A DNA stretch of 64,000 nucleotides from assembly GCF_020085105.1 (NCBI RefSeq), contig NC_058055.1, forward strand, positions 24,471,822 through 24,535,821, in the 5' to 3' direction. The DNA comes from Siniperca chuatsi. Taxonomy: Eukaryota > Chordata > Actinopteri > Centrarchiformes > Sinipercidae. The position numbers and the translations under genes are program-made. The notes beneath the pieces are model-generated. The model saw nothing but the letters and a program-made list of their open reading frames with translations. It ran no database searches and had not been told where the DNA came from. This document shows, piece by piece, positions 47,901-62,400 of the stretch (its first letter is position 1; each line of letters begins with the position of its first letter).

Positions 47901-50900
47901 TCCAGTCAACCCAATTTCACACATATGGGGGAGTCCAGATTGGTGTCTGAGACAGTGTCAGCTACCATCAGCAGAAAACCTCCAAATGAGGGATTTTTTG
48001 GTACGGAATGGTGTCAAATCTCTATAGTAGAACATCAGACACTTATCTATGCCAACACTCAGTGAAGCTGTTCTTCAGAAGCCAATTGCCACATGTCAGC
48101 GTTTTATTTTGGCAGTTTCACTCCTAGAAATGGGAGGTCTTACTAGAACTAGAAGAAAAGGCCTGATTAGACACTGAACATAGAAATCCTACTTAATAAC
48201 TCAAAACTAGGTGTAATAGTACATTAAGCTGTTACGTCTGGATCCCTAGTTAGTATTCAGAAAAGACCCCTTACATACAGGGAGGGTTTCAGTATTGTTG
48301 TATATGTCAAGCACCTGCTATTTTGCTTCATGTATGTGCAGCAGCCAGAGTGAATGTAGCAGTGAATACAGATCGGAGGGTGTGGTGATTAATAAATACA
48401 CTCTTAGCCAGTCACATCACTGGTCTCATCTCCCTGAAGCAGCTGTGCCAGTCACAGTGACGCATGACAACAAGACTCAACAAATGAAGAATCAGCTTCT
48501 TCAGGAAATCATGTTGTTGCCTGGATGGTGCAGAGCGGCAAGAAGTGGACACGTAGCCCCACAAATCTGCAGCCAGAGGCAGATGGTGTGGACGTTTAAA
48601 AAAAAAAAAAAACAGTTAATTAGTACAATGATGATAGAAATAAATGATAAACATTTGTTTGGTGAAGCCGTTTTATATGATCGCATCAATCCAATGTTAG
48701 CTTTAATTTTACAGTTTTTAACTTTGCAATTTGTCACATCATATCTTTGTATTTTATGAATGAATGAAGTTCGAAAGGAGGCTTAAACGCACAAACAGCA
48801 GAATACAGTTATAACGGACCCGTCTGATGTGTGTAGAGGTGTGTGTGATTATTTTGTAGCAACCTGGTGTCATTTGCATGTTATTAAATGAAGATAAGCC
48901 GCAGGAGATAAACACAGTGGGCGGTTGTGCGTAATGGCACTGCACTCTGACGCAGCATTTCTCAAATCAGAGGCTGTAGATTTATCAACATATCTGTCCT
49001 CTTGCAGACAGAATCAATCATAGTCATTTACAGATAAATGCAGACTGATAAACCAGCGTTGCTGCTTTATCCACATTAAATAGTATTTATTATGCCGATT
49101 TAATCTATTTGTTGGAAAGTATTTAATTAAAATAGTTTATTAACATTTTAAGCATTATTGTTATTTATGCAGTATTTAGTTTGTTCTTGTTAATAAAATC
49201 ACCAAAGTGGCAGCTGAGTGACGTTACTATATGTTATTTTGTTACACATACTTACACCAAGACTGAACATTCATGCTCAAATTATCAGGGTGTTTTGTTA
49301 AGTGATGCTGTGGCAGAAAGTACAAAGCGTCTACTAAAGCGGGCCCCTTTTGCCGATTGGGTTCATGTGCTGTATAATGTTCCCTGCTTGTAACGGCTTT
49401 GTTGATGAGGTCGGAGAGGTCATAATGCAGATGCTTTAGTATGAAAGTAGAGTATGCAATGTGACATCTGTTTTATTATGACCTTTGACCAATGACGAAG
49501 AATGTGGACAAATTCTTTAAAGATGAGAAACAATAAAACAGCAGTTGAACTGTTGTTCAGGTTAGGTAGGCTACATCATATTATCCTCGCTTGGGGACTT
49601 CATTCGGGTTCCTGCAGTAGTAAAGAAGACGAAAGAAAGAATTAGCTCATTTTGCTGCATCATTATAACATAATAGACTTGAAAAGCATGCCCTCCATCC
49701 AAGTTTCCATTGGCCCTGGAAGGATAAATGAGTAATTGTCACAATAAAACAAATGATCGATTTGTTTTTCTTTGGCCAGTAGGGAAACTCACATTAGGAC
49801 ACATCAATGCAGCTCAATGGAAAATGATAATCACAAGAATCCAGTGTTTGTGTTGAAGCCACTGTAGATCTCGGAAGTTGTCCCAGTGACACAGCACTTC
49901 TTAAGAAAAAATAAAGATAAATAACGTTAACAAATAACAGTTTGTCCATTTATCACACAACTCTTCTGAAGGTCCCATTTAATGAATTGAGTTTTGTGGG
50001 TTATAAGCTAACTTTTTCCTGGTTTCATATTAATGGATCCCTCCCTTTTTAGGAGGGTACATCACCATCGTAACTAACCTGCAAACCAGCCCCAGCAGGC
50101 TATATTCAGGCCTAAATGTGTAAAGATCCTCTGCATTCACTGGACCCTGAGGCCGTTTTAAAATAACCACCTTTATTGCAACAATTTCATCTCCAAACCC
50201 GATTACCTGTCTCATTCAAAACAAATGAGACAAGTAATAAAAAAGAACTGTGTGTGTGTGGTGGGGGGTATTAACGGATAGTAAGAACTGTTCTGAGACC
50301 AGCGCAGCCACTTTGCCTTCTGTGATGATTTATTATATCAAATATATAATGAATGTTTGTAGCATTTGCAGGCCATTTGCTGACTAAAGATGGCCTCTTT
50401 AACTAGCAGGTAGCGTGCATTGTTTGATGATAGTTATCAATAATGAATTGAATTTACTACTGCATATTTAGAGTGCTGAAGTTATTTGCTGGATTCACAA
50501 GAGTGATTGATGTAGCAGAATGCACCCATAGTCCATCAACCCAGCATGAGCCTGACTCTTTTACAGCCTCAGTGTGAAGACACAGTGTTGTCTCAGTGTC
50601 TACTTGGTGATCAATTTATATTTGATATCTGCAATTTAATAGCCTCAGCAGGAGAAACAATGTTAATTTTCTAATGTTTATGTCCTGCTCATTATGTTAA
50701 TTTGTTTTTTTAAGACAAGGACATGCATTAGTAATCTATTTCTTTCCTAAAGCCCCTTCTATGTGGTGAAATTGTAACCTACTGGTAAAAAAAAAAACGC
50801 GCATCTCCAAGTTTGATGATTTCCACATTTTCAGATAAAATAAAGTATTACATGCTGTTCCGCGGTTTAAGAGGATTCTTTTTTCCTCTCTCTCAAAAAC

Positions 50901-52815
50901 CGCTCGATTATCTAAAAAATGTGTCAGCAAGCTCAAAACAAGGCTGTTTTATTAGTTTCTGAAAAGCTGACATTTTGGAGATACAGGGTTTTCAAATGAC
51001 AGCAGCAATATTATAAAATAATCCGCAAAATAATCCTCTTTCGTGTCTGTTTCTTTCCTTTTTGTATTCCAGTGTTGCACTTTACATTATGATCATATGA
51101 ATGTTATGCCATTGCAACAACCTCATTTCCCTCACAGTAATAAATACATTAATCATAGCCAGTAAATCATCTAGATTTGCCCATGTTGCATGAAATTGGC
51201 TATTTGCTACAAACAGGGCCTTTTTATATGTGAACCTGGTTAAAGCTGCATTGCGAAACCCAAAGCAAGTTGATAACCCTTGGCTGTAAGGACTCAAACA
51301 TACTGCCGTTGATGGGACTAGCGGATCACATCACTGCTACTTGATAGAAGAAGAAATTTAGAAAGCTTGAAAACATCACGCGGGCAGATGGTGTAGAGTT
51401 AAAGTACACGTCTTGGAAAGCATCATAACCAGTGTGTTGTGAGACAGTTTTCAATTCGCACTGAGCGTGACTGGGCCCTCTTCTATAGCTGGAGATGAAT
51501 CATGTATGAAGCATAAATTATATAAAACATGTCTTCAATAGTCATGTAACATGATGAGAATCAACATGTACAGCAGCACATGGTGGTGTGCTGTGACTTA
51601 GAAGCAGGATCAAACTCTCTAGCTCTGGCTGAACTGTATATGCCCCAAACACTGTGTCACCCTCTGTTGGTCACTGTGGTTCAGTTCAGCTCTCTGCAGC
51701 ATACTCGTGTGATGCTGCTGGGTATAAAACTCATATTTTCCATTAAATGGTTAAAATTCCATACAGATTAATGTCCAAAGGTACACATGCACCTTAATAA
51801 ATTGGATTGGATTACTCAATAATGCCTGGTGTTGACATTTATAGGTTGCTTTCAAAATAAAAATCACCAGACTATAGAGAATTATCATCAATTTTTTTCT
51901 TCTGTTGATCTAATCTTCTTTCACCCATTAATGGATCCCTGAAGAACAAGTTCTTCGAAAAACAGTTCTTTAAATGGAACGGTTCTGGATATAAATGTGT
52001 GAGGAATCTTTTTAGAGAGGAAACTCTATGGAAGCTTTGATTTACAATAGTGTACCTATAGATTTATCCTCATGTCCTACTTTATGCTGCTTTTTAGAGA
52101 CAGGCCCATAGTGTATTAATGAGATATGATTATCTATGCTACACCCCATTAGCCTTTGTGTAGTTGAACAAAGGATAATTCTGTGTCCTCAGGCTGAAAA
52201 AATGGTCTTAATCATTTATTTATACAATTTTTAAAGGCCATGTGAAAGTTTGATAAAATCCATTTTTTTAGGACCAACAACCTATCCATCCATTTAATTT
52301 TGACATTACTTGTATTACATTTGGAACAGCAAATAAACACCAACCTTTGTTTTATACAACCAAGACCAGACAGGTATCATCTTGATTTGATGGCCCTATG
52401 GATGAGTGTGCATCACATAATAAAGGGTTAATCCACAGTTTTTCTGTAAACCTTCTATGATGCCTTCCATTGAAGAAAATGGCCATCCAACTGTTCTGAT
52501 AATTAAAAATAGCAGATAGCACCTCTGTGTTTTTTGTCTCTATTCGGTTTAATCAAGTCTTAAATAGTGCTACCATTCTTGTATTTAATAGAAGTAAATG
52601 GTTTTTAGATTACCAGCATGTACACTTGAATGGATGCAAGACAATGGAAAGAAAGGAGATTGGGCGTGAAAGAATCTCTTATTCAACATGTTCCTAACTT
52701 AAAAGGCATCCTCCAATATTCATGAATTTGTCACATCAGACTTGTCATGTGAATTCCAAAAATATGCGGTTTGTTTGTTGTGGTGGAGGGTTTATTTGCT
52801 TTCTTTGCATTTCTT
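44901..52815. other. Intergenic, no gene recognised
   Basis: About 7.9 kb upstream of RAD51D. Short ORFs here, including one of 154 codons at 48295-48759, have no family resemblance. Visible repeats are few: a LINE-like terminus at about 45755-45790 (TTTCAGGGATCAATAAAG), a short poly(A) run at about 48599-48613, and a GGGGTTAGGGCTTAG block near 46871. No tRNA, rRNA or CRISPR-like array was seen. Confidence 0.6.
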
Positions 52816-52819
52816 CTAG

Positions 52820-52996
52820 GTCAGACTCTTACTGATGATTAAGTTGGACATGTTGGCTGAGAAAAAGGCTCGGGGTTATCACCCTCTTGCAGAGGGCTTG
52901 CTGCCGATGGACCCTGACAAGATGTTGCCTTCCACAGAGGCTGTAAACCCTCCCTTTCTTAGCCATTTAAGGGAGGCTGCCAACATTTCCTATTAA
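52820..52996 (+). CDS. Candidate terminal exon, 58 codons, unassigned
   Basis: The frame opens right after a good acceptor (TTTCTTTGCATTTCTTCTAG, ending at 52819) and runs 58 codons to TAA at 52994-52996, with an in-frame TAG inside the acceptor itself. The peptide begins VRLLLMIKLDMLAEKKARGY and ends HLREAANISY, with charged and Pro-rich segments. No other exon of the same frame was found upstream and the peptide matches no family I know. It may be chance. Confidence 0.12.
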   Translation, partial: VRLLLMIKLDMLAEKKARGYHPLAEGLLPMDPDKMLPSTEAVNPPFLSHLREAANISY

Positions 52997-55900
52997 GTCT
53001 GTCTGTGTGTATGTGTGTGTGTGTGCTTCTACCGTCTGTGTAAAGCATCGTACTGCACGGAAATGTGGGAGACGTCCATAATGAAAGATGTCGAAATCAG
53101 TGGACTCAAGGCTGAAAACAATTAGCATCATTACTTATTAGCAATTTCTGTTCTGTTGTTCTTAAGAGGTTTCTGAGATTGATGCAGATGTGACATTATT
53201 TCACAAAAAGCAAAAGACACTCGAAAGAGTTCATCCTAATGCTAACTTCAACCTCAGTTTACTTGAATTTTGTATTCACTAATTTAAAGTTAACCATAAA
53301 TAACTACAGCAGAAATTGTTTTACATAAATAAAGCTGATTGCATTCAGGTGATCAAAACAGATCACTTTTAGCGTCATGTATGCCAAAACTGGTGGATTC
53401 AGTGCCGTGTTTGCTGCTTGTGATAACACTCCACAATTCATGACACAAAGTGGGTGACAGTGGAGCCTACGCAGACTTCCAACAAGACATGAACGGATCA
53501 TGAGCCCAGCTCCAACATCAAAGCGGGCTGAGCTTCCCAGGCCTGCTGTGAAGGTGGCAATAGACTAAAAACACATTTTCACCGTCTGAGAGACACATTT
53601 GCATGTCATTACACGGAGATAACTGCACGGCCCAATCAGAAATGATTCTTAAAAACTGGGTTTTTTCCAGCACCCTGTGTGAGGTGAAGTATGGTCAGCC
53701 ACCATCAGCAGCAGCAGCAAGGCACACAGCAGCCCTGCACAGGGTTTAGAAACAGTCACCTCTTATTGTCTGCCTTTCTGGTATTTCCAATGAGGCTCAG
53801 AGACCAAGATCCACACAGGAAGTAATGAACAAGATCTGCAAGAAAAACAGACCTCATACAACACATTTCTGAATATGTTGCCTGTGGGGGCCAGCAAGCA
53901 GCATAATCTGTGGGGTGACCTAACCCGACCACGATTGCTGTTGTTGGGTCACATCTTCTCAGAGGGCCAACTAACTTGCAGGTGAGTTGTGGTCGAAACA
54001 CAACCTCACACTCATCACAGCAGGTGTCAGTCAGTGGCCAAAAGCTATGTTCTTAAGCTCTGACTTTTGTTTCCTGCGCACCATGGCAGGAGCCAAACAG
54101 ACTCCCACACACTCACGCAATCGTTTGCCATGCTAGCTGGATTGCTCTGAAACGCCCTCAGATTGAGCGACCCTGGAAGGATCTCAGGATGTGATGGCAT
54201 GAGATGTCAACACTGTTGTTATTGTGCATACAATAAACTCAAATAAATAATGACTGAACCGTGTCCTCAAAGTTATGATTTCAGGCTTTATAGGACAGAA
54301 CAAGATGATAATTTTGTGTTTGGGTAAGAAAAGTTGAATTTTTCATTGGGCGCTTGTGTTCACATAACTTGTATGATTTTTTGATGTGTTGTATAGTTGC
54401 TGCCTGAAAGTCCACATTGGAGTTTCAGCACAAAGAGACCTTCAATAAAAGCAAAGCAAACACAAAGGCTTGAAAAATACATCTATGATTTCTTTTGTGT
54501 CGATCTTTTATGATTTTTTAATCTTTGAGAGCATATACAGCTTTCACATACCTTGAAACTATAATTATCAAGAAACCCTTCCCAAAGGCTATCGTGCCTT
54601 CCCCTCAATTCTCTAGGCTTTCATTGGCCAAGGTTGAGACAAGACATGCTTACAAAGGCACACCTTGAGCCTCAATAAAACTTTAAACTGCTGTCTTTCC
54701 CACTGTGATGAATAATGGTTTTGTTATCCTTGGTTGCAAAACCATCCAGATAGATTTATTTAAAGAACCACCACGACACTGGTAGCTGCACTCAGTCTGC
54801 ACAGCCAGCCCTTCTAATAAAAAAGGAAATACATGCTGGAATTATGCGAGTTGAGCAGTGGGAGAACACATTGCTTTGGTGAGCGCTCGCCAAATGCTCC
54901 ATAGCAGCTACTGATTACACAGCATTTAAAGCTGTGAATAATGTTGGTTTGGATAGAAAGGCTGCTGGCACAGCACATCGACCTGGCTAAGAGGTGTCAA
55001 CGTGTGTCAGTGAATGCAGCTTGTTTTGATGCTGCCTCTTTGTTGGCGACCCCTCTCTAGGTTTGAGTATTTCCCCAAGAAACAAATTGATTGTTTTCCC
55101 AAAGTGCAACATCGCTGTGTCAAAGCTGCAGAAAAGATCTAATTGTATTCTACTGAGAATTCCTTCCACACCATCTATATTTGGTCCTAAAGGTTTAAAA
55201 ATTACTTTATGATAGAGCCTCTTGCTACAAGCTATAGAGGCCACAAAAGCTGACTTTGTGTAGTTAGGATTATAGGCTACTTCAGATCACGAAATTGTCC
55301 TCTTAAGTCATCCTCAAAGTTCTCCAAATCCTGTCCGGTTGTCTGCCTAAATTGAAAACAGGATATAGTACGAAGAATTTACGATACATGGCATGTACAG
55401 TTTGAATTCTCTGCATGACTGGTCTGTTGTGGAGGCTACACTACCGAAATGCTAATGCATATTTGGGGAAGGCACTCACAAACATTGCTGTGTCTTGTAC
55501 GTCCATTGTTATATTAAAAACAGGAAACAGGAAGCAGATTCCTCTACTACTTCCTGTTGGCAGTTAGTGGTCAACCCAAAATGTGTATTCCACCACCTAC
55601 TGGGCAGGAGTATGTTCAGATCTCTGCTGTTTGCAACAAAATAGCATCCTTGCTGGTGTCTCCTGGTCCACTGTAACTAGAGCCTAAAGTTACTCAGTGC
55701 TGCTCATCCCCCCTTTCCTCCATGAGAAATATTTTACACTCATCTTAGTAAGAGCATTTTGCCAGAATTACAAAAAGTGGTAACTAGCTATGTAAATAGT
55801 TTGGGTTTATTTGCTCATGTTCATGATTTCTGCTGCTAATAAGACCTTTTTCACAGCAGACATTTAAACTTGTCATAGCAGGAAAAGCACACATGTGACT

Positions 55901-56460
55901 AATAACATTAATGATGACTCTACTCTGTGAATTGTCCCAGTTGCCATTCCAGTCAACCAGCATGCACAATACCAGGACCCTGGCTCACCTAAATGGAATG
56001 CAGCGATGTTTATTAACTTTAATAATTACATCTGTGCTTTTCCTTCTGTGACATGTCAAAATGACTGTTGTGCCCAGGTTTGAAGATATATGTCTCTGAG
56101 ATTTCTGCCCCTGACTGGAATTTTGTTTGCGGTGCTCACAGCATTGCAATAACAACATCAATTTCCAGAAACAGTGTCCTGTGATCTGGTCAATCCACAT
56201 GCACTCGCAGTAAATAGTTGTTTTTTTTAAATTGGAACTAATTTATACTAGTAGAAATAGCTCCTATGAAAACTGTTCACAGTGAGGTCTGTATTATCTA
56301 GAGTAATGGGGACAATGTTTCTTGAAAGAAATTATTATGCTAAATTGTTAAGTCTGGTGATAGCCAAATTTTTTCTTATTTTCAACAAATCCCATGAAAA
56401 GACCTAAACCAACAATGAAGCATTGTTTGTGGTCCTTCATTTCCATGAACACGGCAACAA
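52997..56460. other. Intergenic, no gene recognised
   Basis: AT-rich sequence. ORFs of up to 85 codons lack any family signal or splice context. No clear repeat unit was identified by eye. Confidence 0.55.
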
Positions 56461-56722
56461 ATGTGTATTAATCCGCAGCTGAAAGTAGTACCCAACAAAT
56501 GCACTATTTATTTACTTTTGTTTGAGTGACGCTTGTGAAAAACTACAGTGCCCAGCTGTCTAAGGAAATCATTTAGCCTTATTTAAAATGAAAGTATATT
56601 TTTGTTTTGAAAGATTTATGTCTTCAGTAGGAACCAATGGGCTTGGGGCTGAGTGCCACAAACAGGTCAAGGAAGTTGAAAAGCATGGAGAGACGGGCTA
56701 ACACACTAACCCTAACCCTAAC
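56460..56722. repeat. Second copy of the LIG3-intron repeat, ending at telomere-like repeats
   Basis: The part at about 56470-56710 is related to about 12610-12850 in the same orientation (CCCAACAAATGCA, CAGCTGTCTAAGGAAAT, TTTATGTCTTCAGTAGGAAC). It is followed at 56706-56722 by CTAACCCTAACCCTAAC, a short stretch of vertebrate telomere-type units. Confidence 0.5.
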
Positions 56723-57574
56723 AGAAATGTAGAATATCGCCATCCATACCCTTTTTCCATTCTGTGAGAACCACAAACAAAACTCCATTCACCTCTATTG
56801 TATCGAGGTGGAGGCAGAAATGTTAAGAGATATTTTGCATCTCAAAACACATTACCATTAGACATCATCAATGGGACTGTGATCTTCATTGTACTCAAGA
56901 AGTCGAAGAAGTGTTGAAAGTGTACTTTTTTGGCGTATCAACTTTCCCTCAACTCTTCTGTCTACTTCTATTTCAGGTAGTGATTTCTTATCTCTCCAGA
57001 GAAAGAGCTTTATCTTATAAGGATATATTTATATATGGAGAGAGAAATGCGAACAGCACAGCTAGAGCAAGTGTTTTACCAGCCACAAAGAGTTGCAGCC
57101 CTTACCAAAAATGCTACAAATCTTGTCTCAACGTTGCATTCTGGTCTATGGAGGCAGCTGTCTGTGTGAAGCTGTTATCTCTGCCTCTCCTATGATGGAT
57201 TTCTTCCTGTATGATTGCTGAACGCCCGTGAAAATGGTAAGTCTAGAAAGAAACCTCTCTCTTTGATTTGGAGGGACTGACACAGTAACCTGACATTTAC
57301 TGTTGATGTTTTATATAGTTAAAGATATTTCTGCTGTCAGGCTTCATTGTAGCTGCTCTGGAAACATCTTGACATGAGATCACAGTCTCCATGACTGGCC
57401 TGTTATCCACAGGAATAAAATAAAAACATTACAAAACATAAAAATGGGACCAGAAATGTAAGCTACATCACCACCAGCTGCTTTGGGTGTTTTGTTTCCC
57501 TTTTGGTTTCAGCATTTCATGTATAAAATGTATAGAATGTTTAACTGTTATTAAATTTGTCTGATTACTGAAAA

Positions 57575-58185
57575 AAACTCTCAACTTCAGCTCATTCATA
57601 ATACTGCTGCTAGTGTCCTAACAAAGACCAAGATAATGGAACACATCACATCAGTTCTCAGGTCTCTTCACTGGCTCCCAGTGTGTCAGAGAATATAGTG
57701 TAAAGTACTGCTGCTTGTCTATAAATCTCTTAGGAGCAAAATACGTCTCTGACTGTATTTTACCATATGAACCCTCTCGGCCTGTCAGGTTCATCAGGTC
57801 ATCAGGCCTGTTCCCAGAGCGCAAACTAAACATGGAGAAGAATTTCGTGACTGTGCACCACTGAGCTGGAACAAATTTCCAAAGGATATTATACTAACTT
57901 TGACCGCCTTCAAATCCAGGTTAAACACATGTATGTTCTGCACTGCCTGTGACTAAACTTTAAATACTCATCATGAAAGATCTTCCCTTCCTATCCTGTA
58001 TTAATGTCTTTATTCTTAATGTTTCAGTTTCCTTTAAAAAAGTGTCTCTTCTTTTCTAAATTTGCATTTTAAAATAAATATTTACTATTTATGTGGTCAT
58101 ACGTTTTTAATGGATTCTGAAAGCACTTTGTATTGCCTTTGTATATGAAATGTGCTATACAAATAAACTTGCTTTGCCTCGCCTT
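57575..58185 (+). mobile_element. L2/CR1-like LINE remnant (end of ORF2 and 3' tail)
   Basis: Broken frames translate to LQLIHNTAASVLTKTKIMEH, ITSVLRSLHWLPVCQRI, KVLLLVYKSL and LPYEPSRPVR. This is the well-known C-terminal signature of L2-type fish LINEs (QLIQNAAARVLT..., L.SLHWLPV..RI.FK.LLL.YKAL). The 3' end reads AAAGCACTTTGTATTG and GTGCTATACAAATAAACTTG at about 58122-58168, the usual terminus of this clade. Stops and frameshifts show it is inactive. Confidence 0.85.
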
Positions 58186-59352
58186 AAGCCCAGGCATTCA
58201 AGAACTGTATCTATGAACTTTGTCTTACATACAGGTTTTCTCAAGCACTGAGGCTTGTCCTAAGCGGTTTGATGTGAATACTGGTTTGGAGGAGCCCAAC
58301 TGCAGAAGTGACCCTTTATTACAGGTTAGATAAGGCATAAATGGCTGGCAGGCTCACCGAGGGCCTGCAGATTGATTCACTCGGAGTCACCCCTGCCCAC
58401 CACATTGAAACAAATTACCATTGAGCTGACTCTATTCCAGTGCTGAAATGCCTCTGACATGTGGCATCAGAAAAAATATGTTAAACCAGAGAAGTCCTGT
58501 TATTACCAGAGGTGCACTCATACTGTTTGTCTGAGCATAAAATGTGTAATTATATGGATCAGCTGAAATAGATTAACAGTAGAGAATGAAATGACAAAAT
58601 GACATGAATACATGCTACAAGTACTGAATATTTTTCCATATAGTAGCATTGTGTGAGCCATAACAGGGAAATTTACTGGCAATGTAAATGTAATTAAAAG
58701 TGTTTTAGTTGACACTGAGTAGTGTCTTTTGCATGAAATTAGTTCTCATGTGAAATTTCTGGTTTCTTTAAATTTGATCAGTTTGAGTAGTTTTGCTGCT
58801 ATTTAGGGTTTGCTGGAATCTCCATAGAGCTATTATCCACATTGTTGCATTGTGACCATTACATATTACATGTGGAGGGTGTGTAAGGTACGCTATGATT
58901 GCAGGGTAGTAGTAGTAGGAGTAGTCATGGTTATTCTTTTTATATTTTAGATCACGAGATGCAGCAATAAGCAGCAGTTTAACAAAGCACTGTAATGTCC
59001 TCTACTGTACTATGGAGGAAGTTTACAGTAGCGGCTGAGAGGAGCTACAGTGTTGAGGCCACTGCTGGAGCACAGACCCCCCCTGCACTTACTCTTTTAC
59101 ATACAAATGGATACAACTTGGCAGCTCCTTTCAGGCTGGGCTGTAGTTTTTGCATGAAAATGTGTTCGTTCTTTGTAAAAGGTCTTATAAATCCATTACA
59201 GGAATTTTTATTATTTTGATAGACAAAAATATTTAAATAAACCTGAACATGAGTGCAAAAGAAATTGCGATAAAGATGAGCAATACTTTTTATTTCCTTT
59301 ATCCCTTTGATATATGATATGACAATAAACGTTTGTGCCATGTAAGTATGAT

Positions 59353-59408
<56 letters not shown>

Positions 59409-62400
59409 TTACACAGTTTGTTTCAGTAAAACTGAATGTGGGCCAAACAATGACTCCTCACTTATGAAGATGTTGAATTTGAGTCTTTATGGAGACCTGA
59501 TGTGTGGAACGTTTTTGCTTTGGATGCAAATAAGCCCCAAACACAAGGAATACATTCTTGTATTCCTCTATTTTTTTAATCTCACACATAAATCTCTATA
59601 TTTAAATATATATATGTCATTACCTCCACTGAGTTGAAGTTGTTTTTAAACACACACCTACCTGTGTTGGATGTATTTGGCTGAAATCTGATAACATTTT
59701 GGTAATAATCCACATTTGTGATTTGTGCCATTAGATAATTATTGTTTTTCAGACAGAACTGTGTGAAGCTCTTTCCAAACTGTAGTATTTTCCAATGTAT
59801 TATGTAAGGCTTCGCCACTGGCTATCAGATATCAGCATCTGTTTCGTGAGTCCCATAAACCCGCTACTACTCTAACGACCTGTGTGCCTTACCTGAGTTC
59901 AAAAGGCTTTGATCTCAGCTGCCCAAATGAAGTGAACTAAAGGAGTAAACACTCCAGACGTCAAGTAAACAGCTCCAAGTATGGATTTTGTGGATGGGAG
60001 CTGCTGAATGAGTAGACGTGCGGTACAGTAGGTTTATACACCCGTCTCTCTGCTGGATCTTTATGCTGGTGCGCGAATTGCCAGAAAATATGATGGGAGG
60101 GCCTTCAGACTCGGCACAGCGAGGGGTGAACAGTATGATCCATGAACTTCAAACACTGGTAAGACTCAAGCCAGGATCTAACAACCCATGCAGGGACATA
60201 TGCATGGGCAAAGGTGTCAGATGTGAGCTACATACTGTATAGTTACTTATGTAATCAGCCTCCTCTCTTGTCTTGACTTCTTGTCACTGAATTTGACAGC
60301 GATCCATATGGTAAAATAGGTTTGTTGTTTCAATATCTGGGGACGAGTGGTAGTTAAAACAACATATAAACAAGTCATCATAAATTGCACTTTAAATCTT
60401 TTTTTTACAAAATGTATAAAAACTATTACTCACATATACTGTATAAATCAGACACATCTTCTTTTGAGATATTACGAGCCCAATGAGCCAGACTACTTTA
60501 ATGTCAGAGTGCTTCTTCATATATGAAGCTACTGAGGCTGAATTGCTAATAAAATCCTTGCTGACATACAGTAGACATCATACTGAAGCACAAAAGAAAT
60601 GTTTAAAAAATACATAAAACATTCCCATTCTTCATTCTTTAGTCTTCAACACTGGTAGGTGAAGTAAAAATGACACAATGTCATTTGTGTATTGCATTTT
60701 CTTTAGTAGTTTACATATAACAGGAAAATACAAGGGTTTGTTTTCAAGAGAATACAGGAAATTTAACAGTGCTCTGTACATTAACATATTATTGTGAGTG
60801 TGGTGGTTGCTTGGCACAGCCGACTGAGCTGTGAGTTCTCCATGGGGGGGGGCAGAAAGGTACAATTCAAGATGTTCAATTACATGTTATAAGAAGTCTA
60901 AGTTTCTATTAGCAGCTTGAAGAAAATACAAAATGAGCAACATCTGCACCGTCACCAAAGCAGCATTACAAAAAAGACATAAAATGCACAGATGAAGGGG
61001 AAGTAGGATATAAAAGTAATAATTATTTTTTTTAGAGACGTGTCATGTAATGGGCAACAAATTTACATTTACATATTGTAACTAAATCAACTGGAAAAAC
61101 TGTATGAAAACAGTGTGTAAAGCTGCTATTAGATACTTCAGCTGTTATAGTAGTGTCACCAGATTGGGCTGCGCACATTAACACTAAACAGCCAGGTTTA
61201 GTTAAGAATCCTACATTCACCCTGAGAAACCATCATTTAAAGTTAAAACTGAAGCACTTTCAGCTGGCTGCTGCTTCTCTTAATTTCATGGCAAATCATG
61301 TTGATGCTGTGGCTGAAGGATGGGCTTGGGCTGTCAGAAATAACGTCTCATCTTCTCTTTAGATGTTAACACAGATTGAATATTATTAAACACTAGAATC
61401 AGGTCATTATTCATTTCAACCACATGAAACAAAGAGAGGGCATGCAGTAAACCAAATCCTTAAAGTCCCAATCCAGGATTTATGACTATATCAAATGTGG
61501 GTCTATATACATGTAGAATATTGAAAGGTGTGGTTTACTGAAAATAATCTCATGGCAACTTTCAGATAAGTGAAAATTTACAGCCTGTTTTGCTCCAGTA
61601 TTTACAATGTAAGCAAATCATTTCCATCTTCAAATCACATTTAACACGTGTTACATATGGTCAGTTAATGAATAAGGAGCTCAGGAAACACATTTTCAAA
61701 GCAAATATAAAATATGTCTTTAGTTCAATGTTGTTTTCCAATATAAAGCTGTTTTTTGTATAACAGTGCTGCCTCAAAGAGAACAATTCTGGATTGGGTC
61801 TTAAATAAGGCTGTAGGGGTTGAAAAGTAGGTAGGATGGCAACAAAATGTTGTACATTTTGAGTGACAATAGAGCTTACGCTCATTATCACCACAGAGGG
61901 AGCAAGTAACATTAGTCTTCTCATAGGATCACTAAAACCAGTCAGCCAGTTAACATAAAAGAAAAATCCAAGCCCTTAGATGCAGTACAGAATTAAAGGA
62001 AAGTGACATGGAAGTTAATTTTTATCTCATGGTTGCTTCAGTAGTCAATAGGACTTGTTTTATGTGAGATCAGAGCTGGAATAACATCAACCTTCAAAAG
62101 TGATCTCCAGTCATCCACTCTAGTAATAAAAAAAGCATACGCTATGCTAACAGGGCGACTGCAATTAAAAATACTATTAGCTCTGCTGTCATCATGCTCT
62201 CAGTCACTACATGTCTGGCTGCCTCGCACTATTTTATGCTCTTTCTAAACCCGCCAGATCTTTCCTTTTTCTGCTTCCGTGTAGTTTAAAACCTATGTCA
62301 GTAAACCTTTAACCTTTTAAGCTCAACACAGCTATTAAAACTTGCTGCACAACAAAACCTGCAAATGGCATCCACTGGCTGTGCTGTTTTCAGTCACTTT

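Noticed and set aside
48295..48759. 154-codon plus-strand ORF
   Set aside because: It is the longest ORF in the right half but crosses a poly(A) run encoding KKKKK, has no family resemblance and lacks splice or promoter context.
59335..59637. 100-codon ORF after the TA repeat
   Set aside because: The N-terminal part is TA-repeat translation and the rest is unremarkable.
60018..60242. 74-codon ORF with MLVRELPENMMGGPSDSAQR
   Set aside because: It looked protein-like, but no acceptor, donor or known family supports it.
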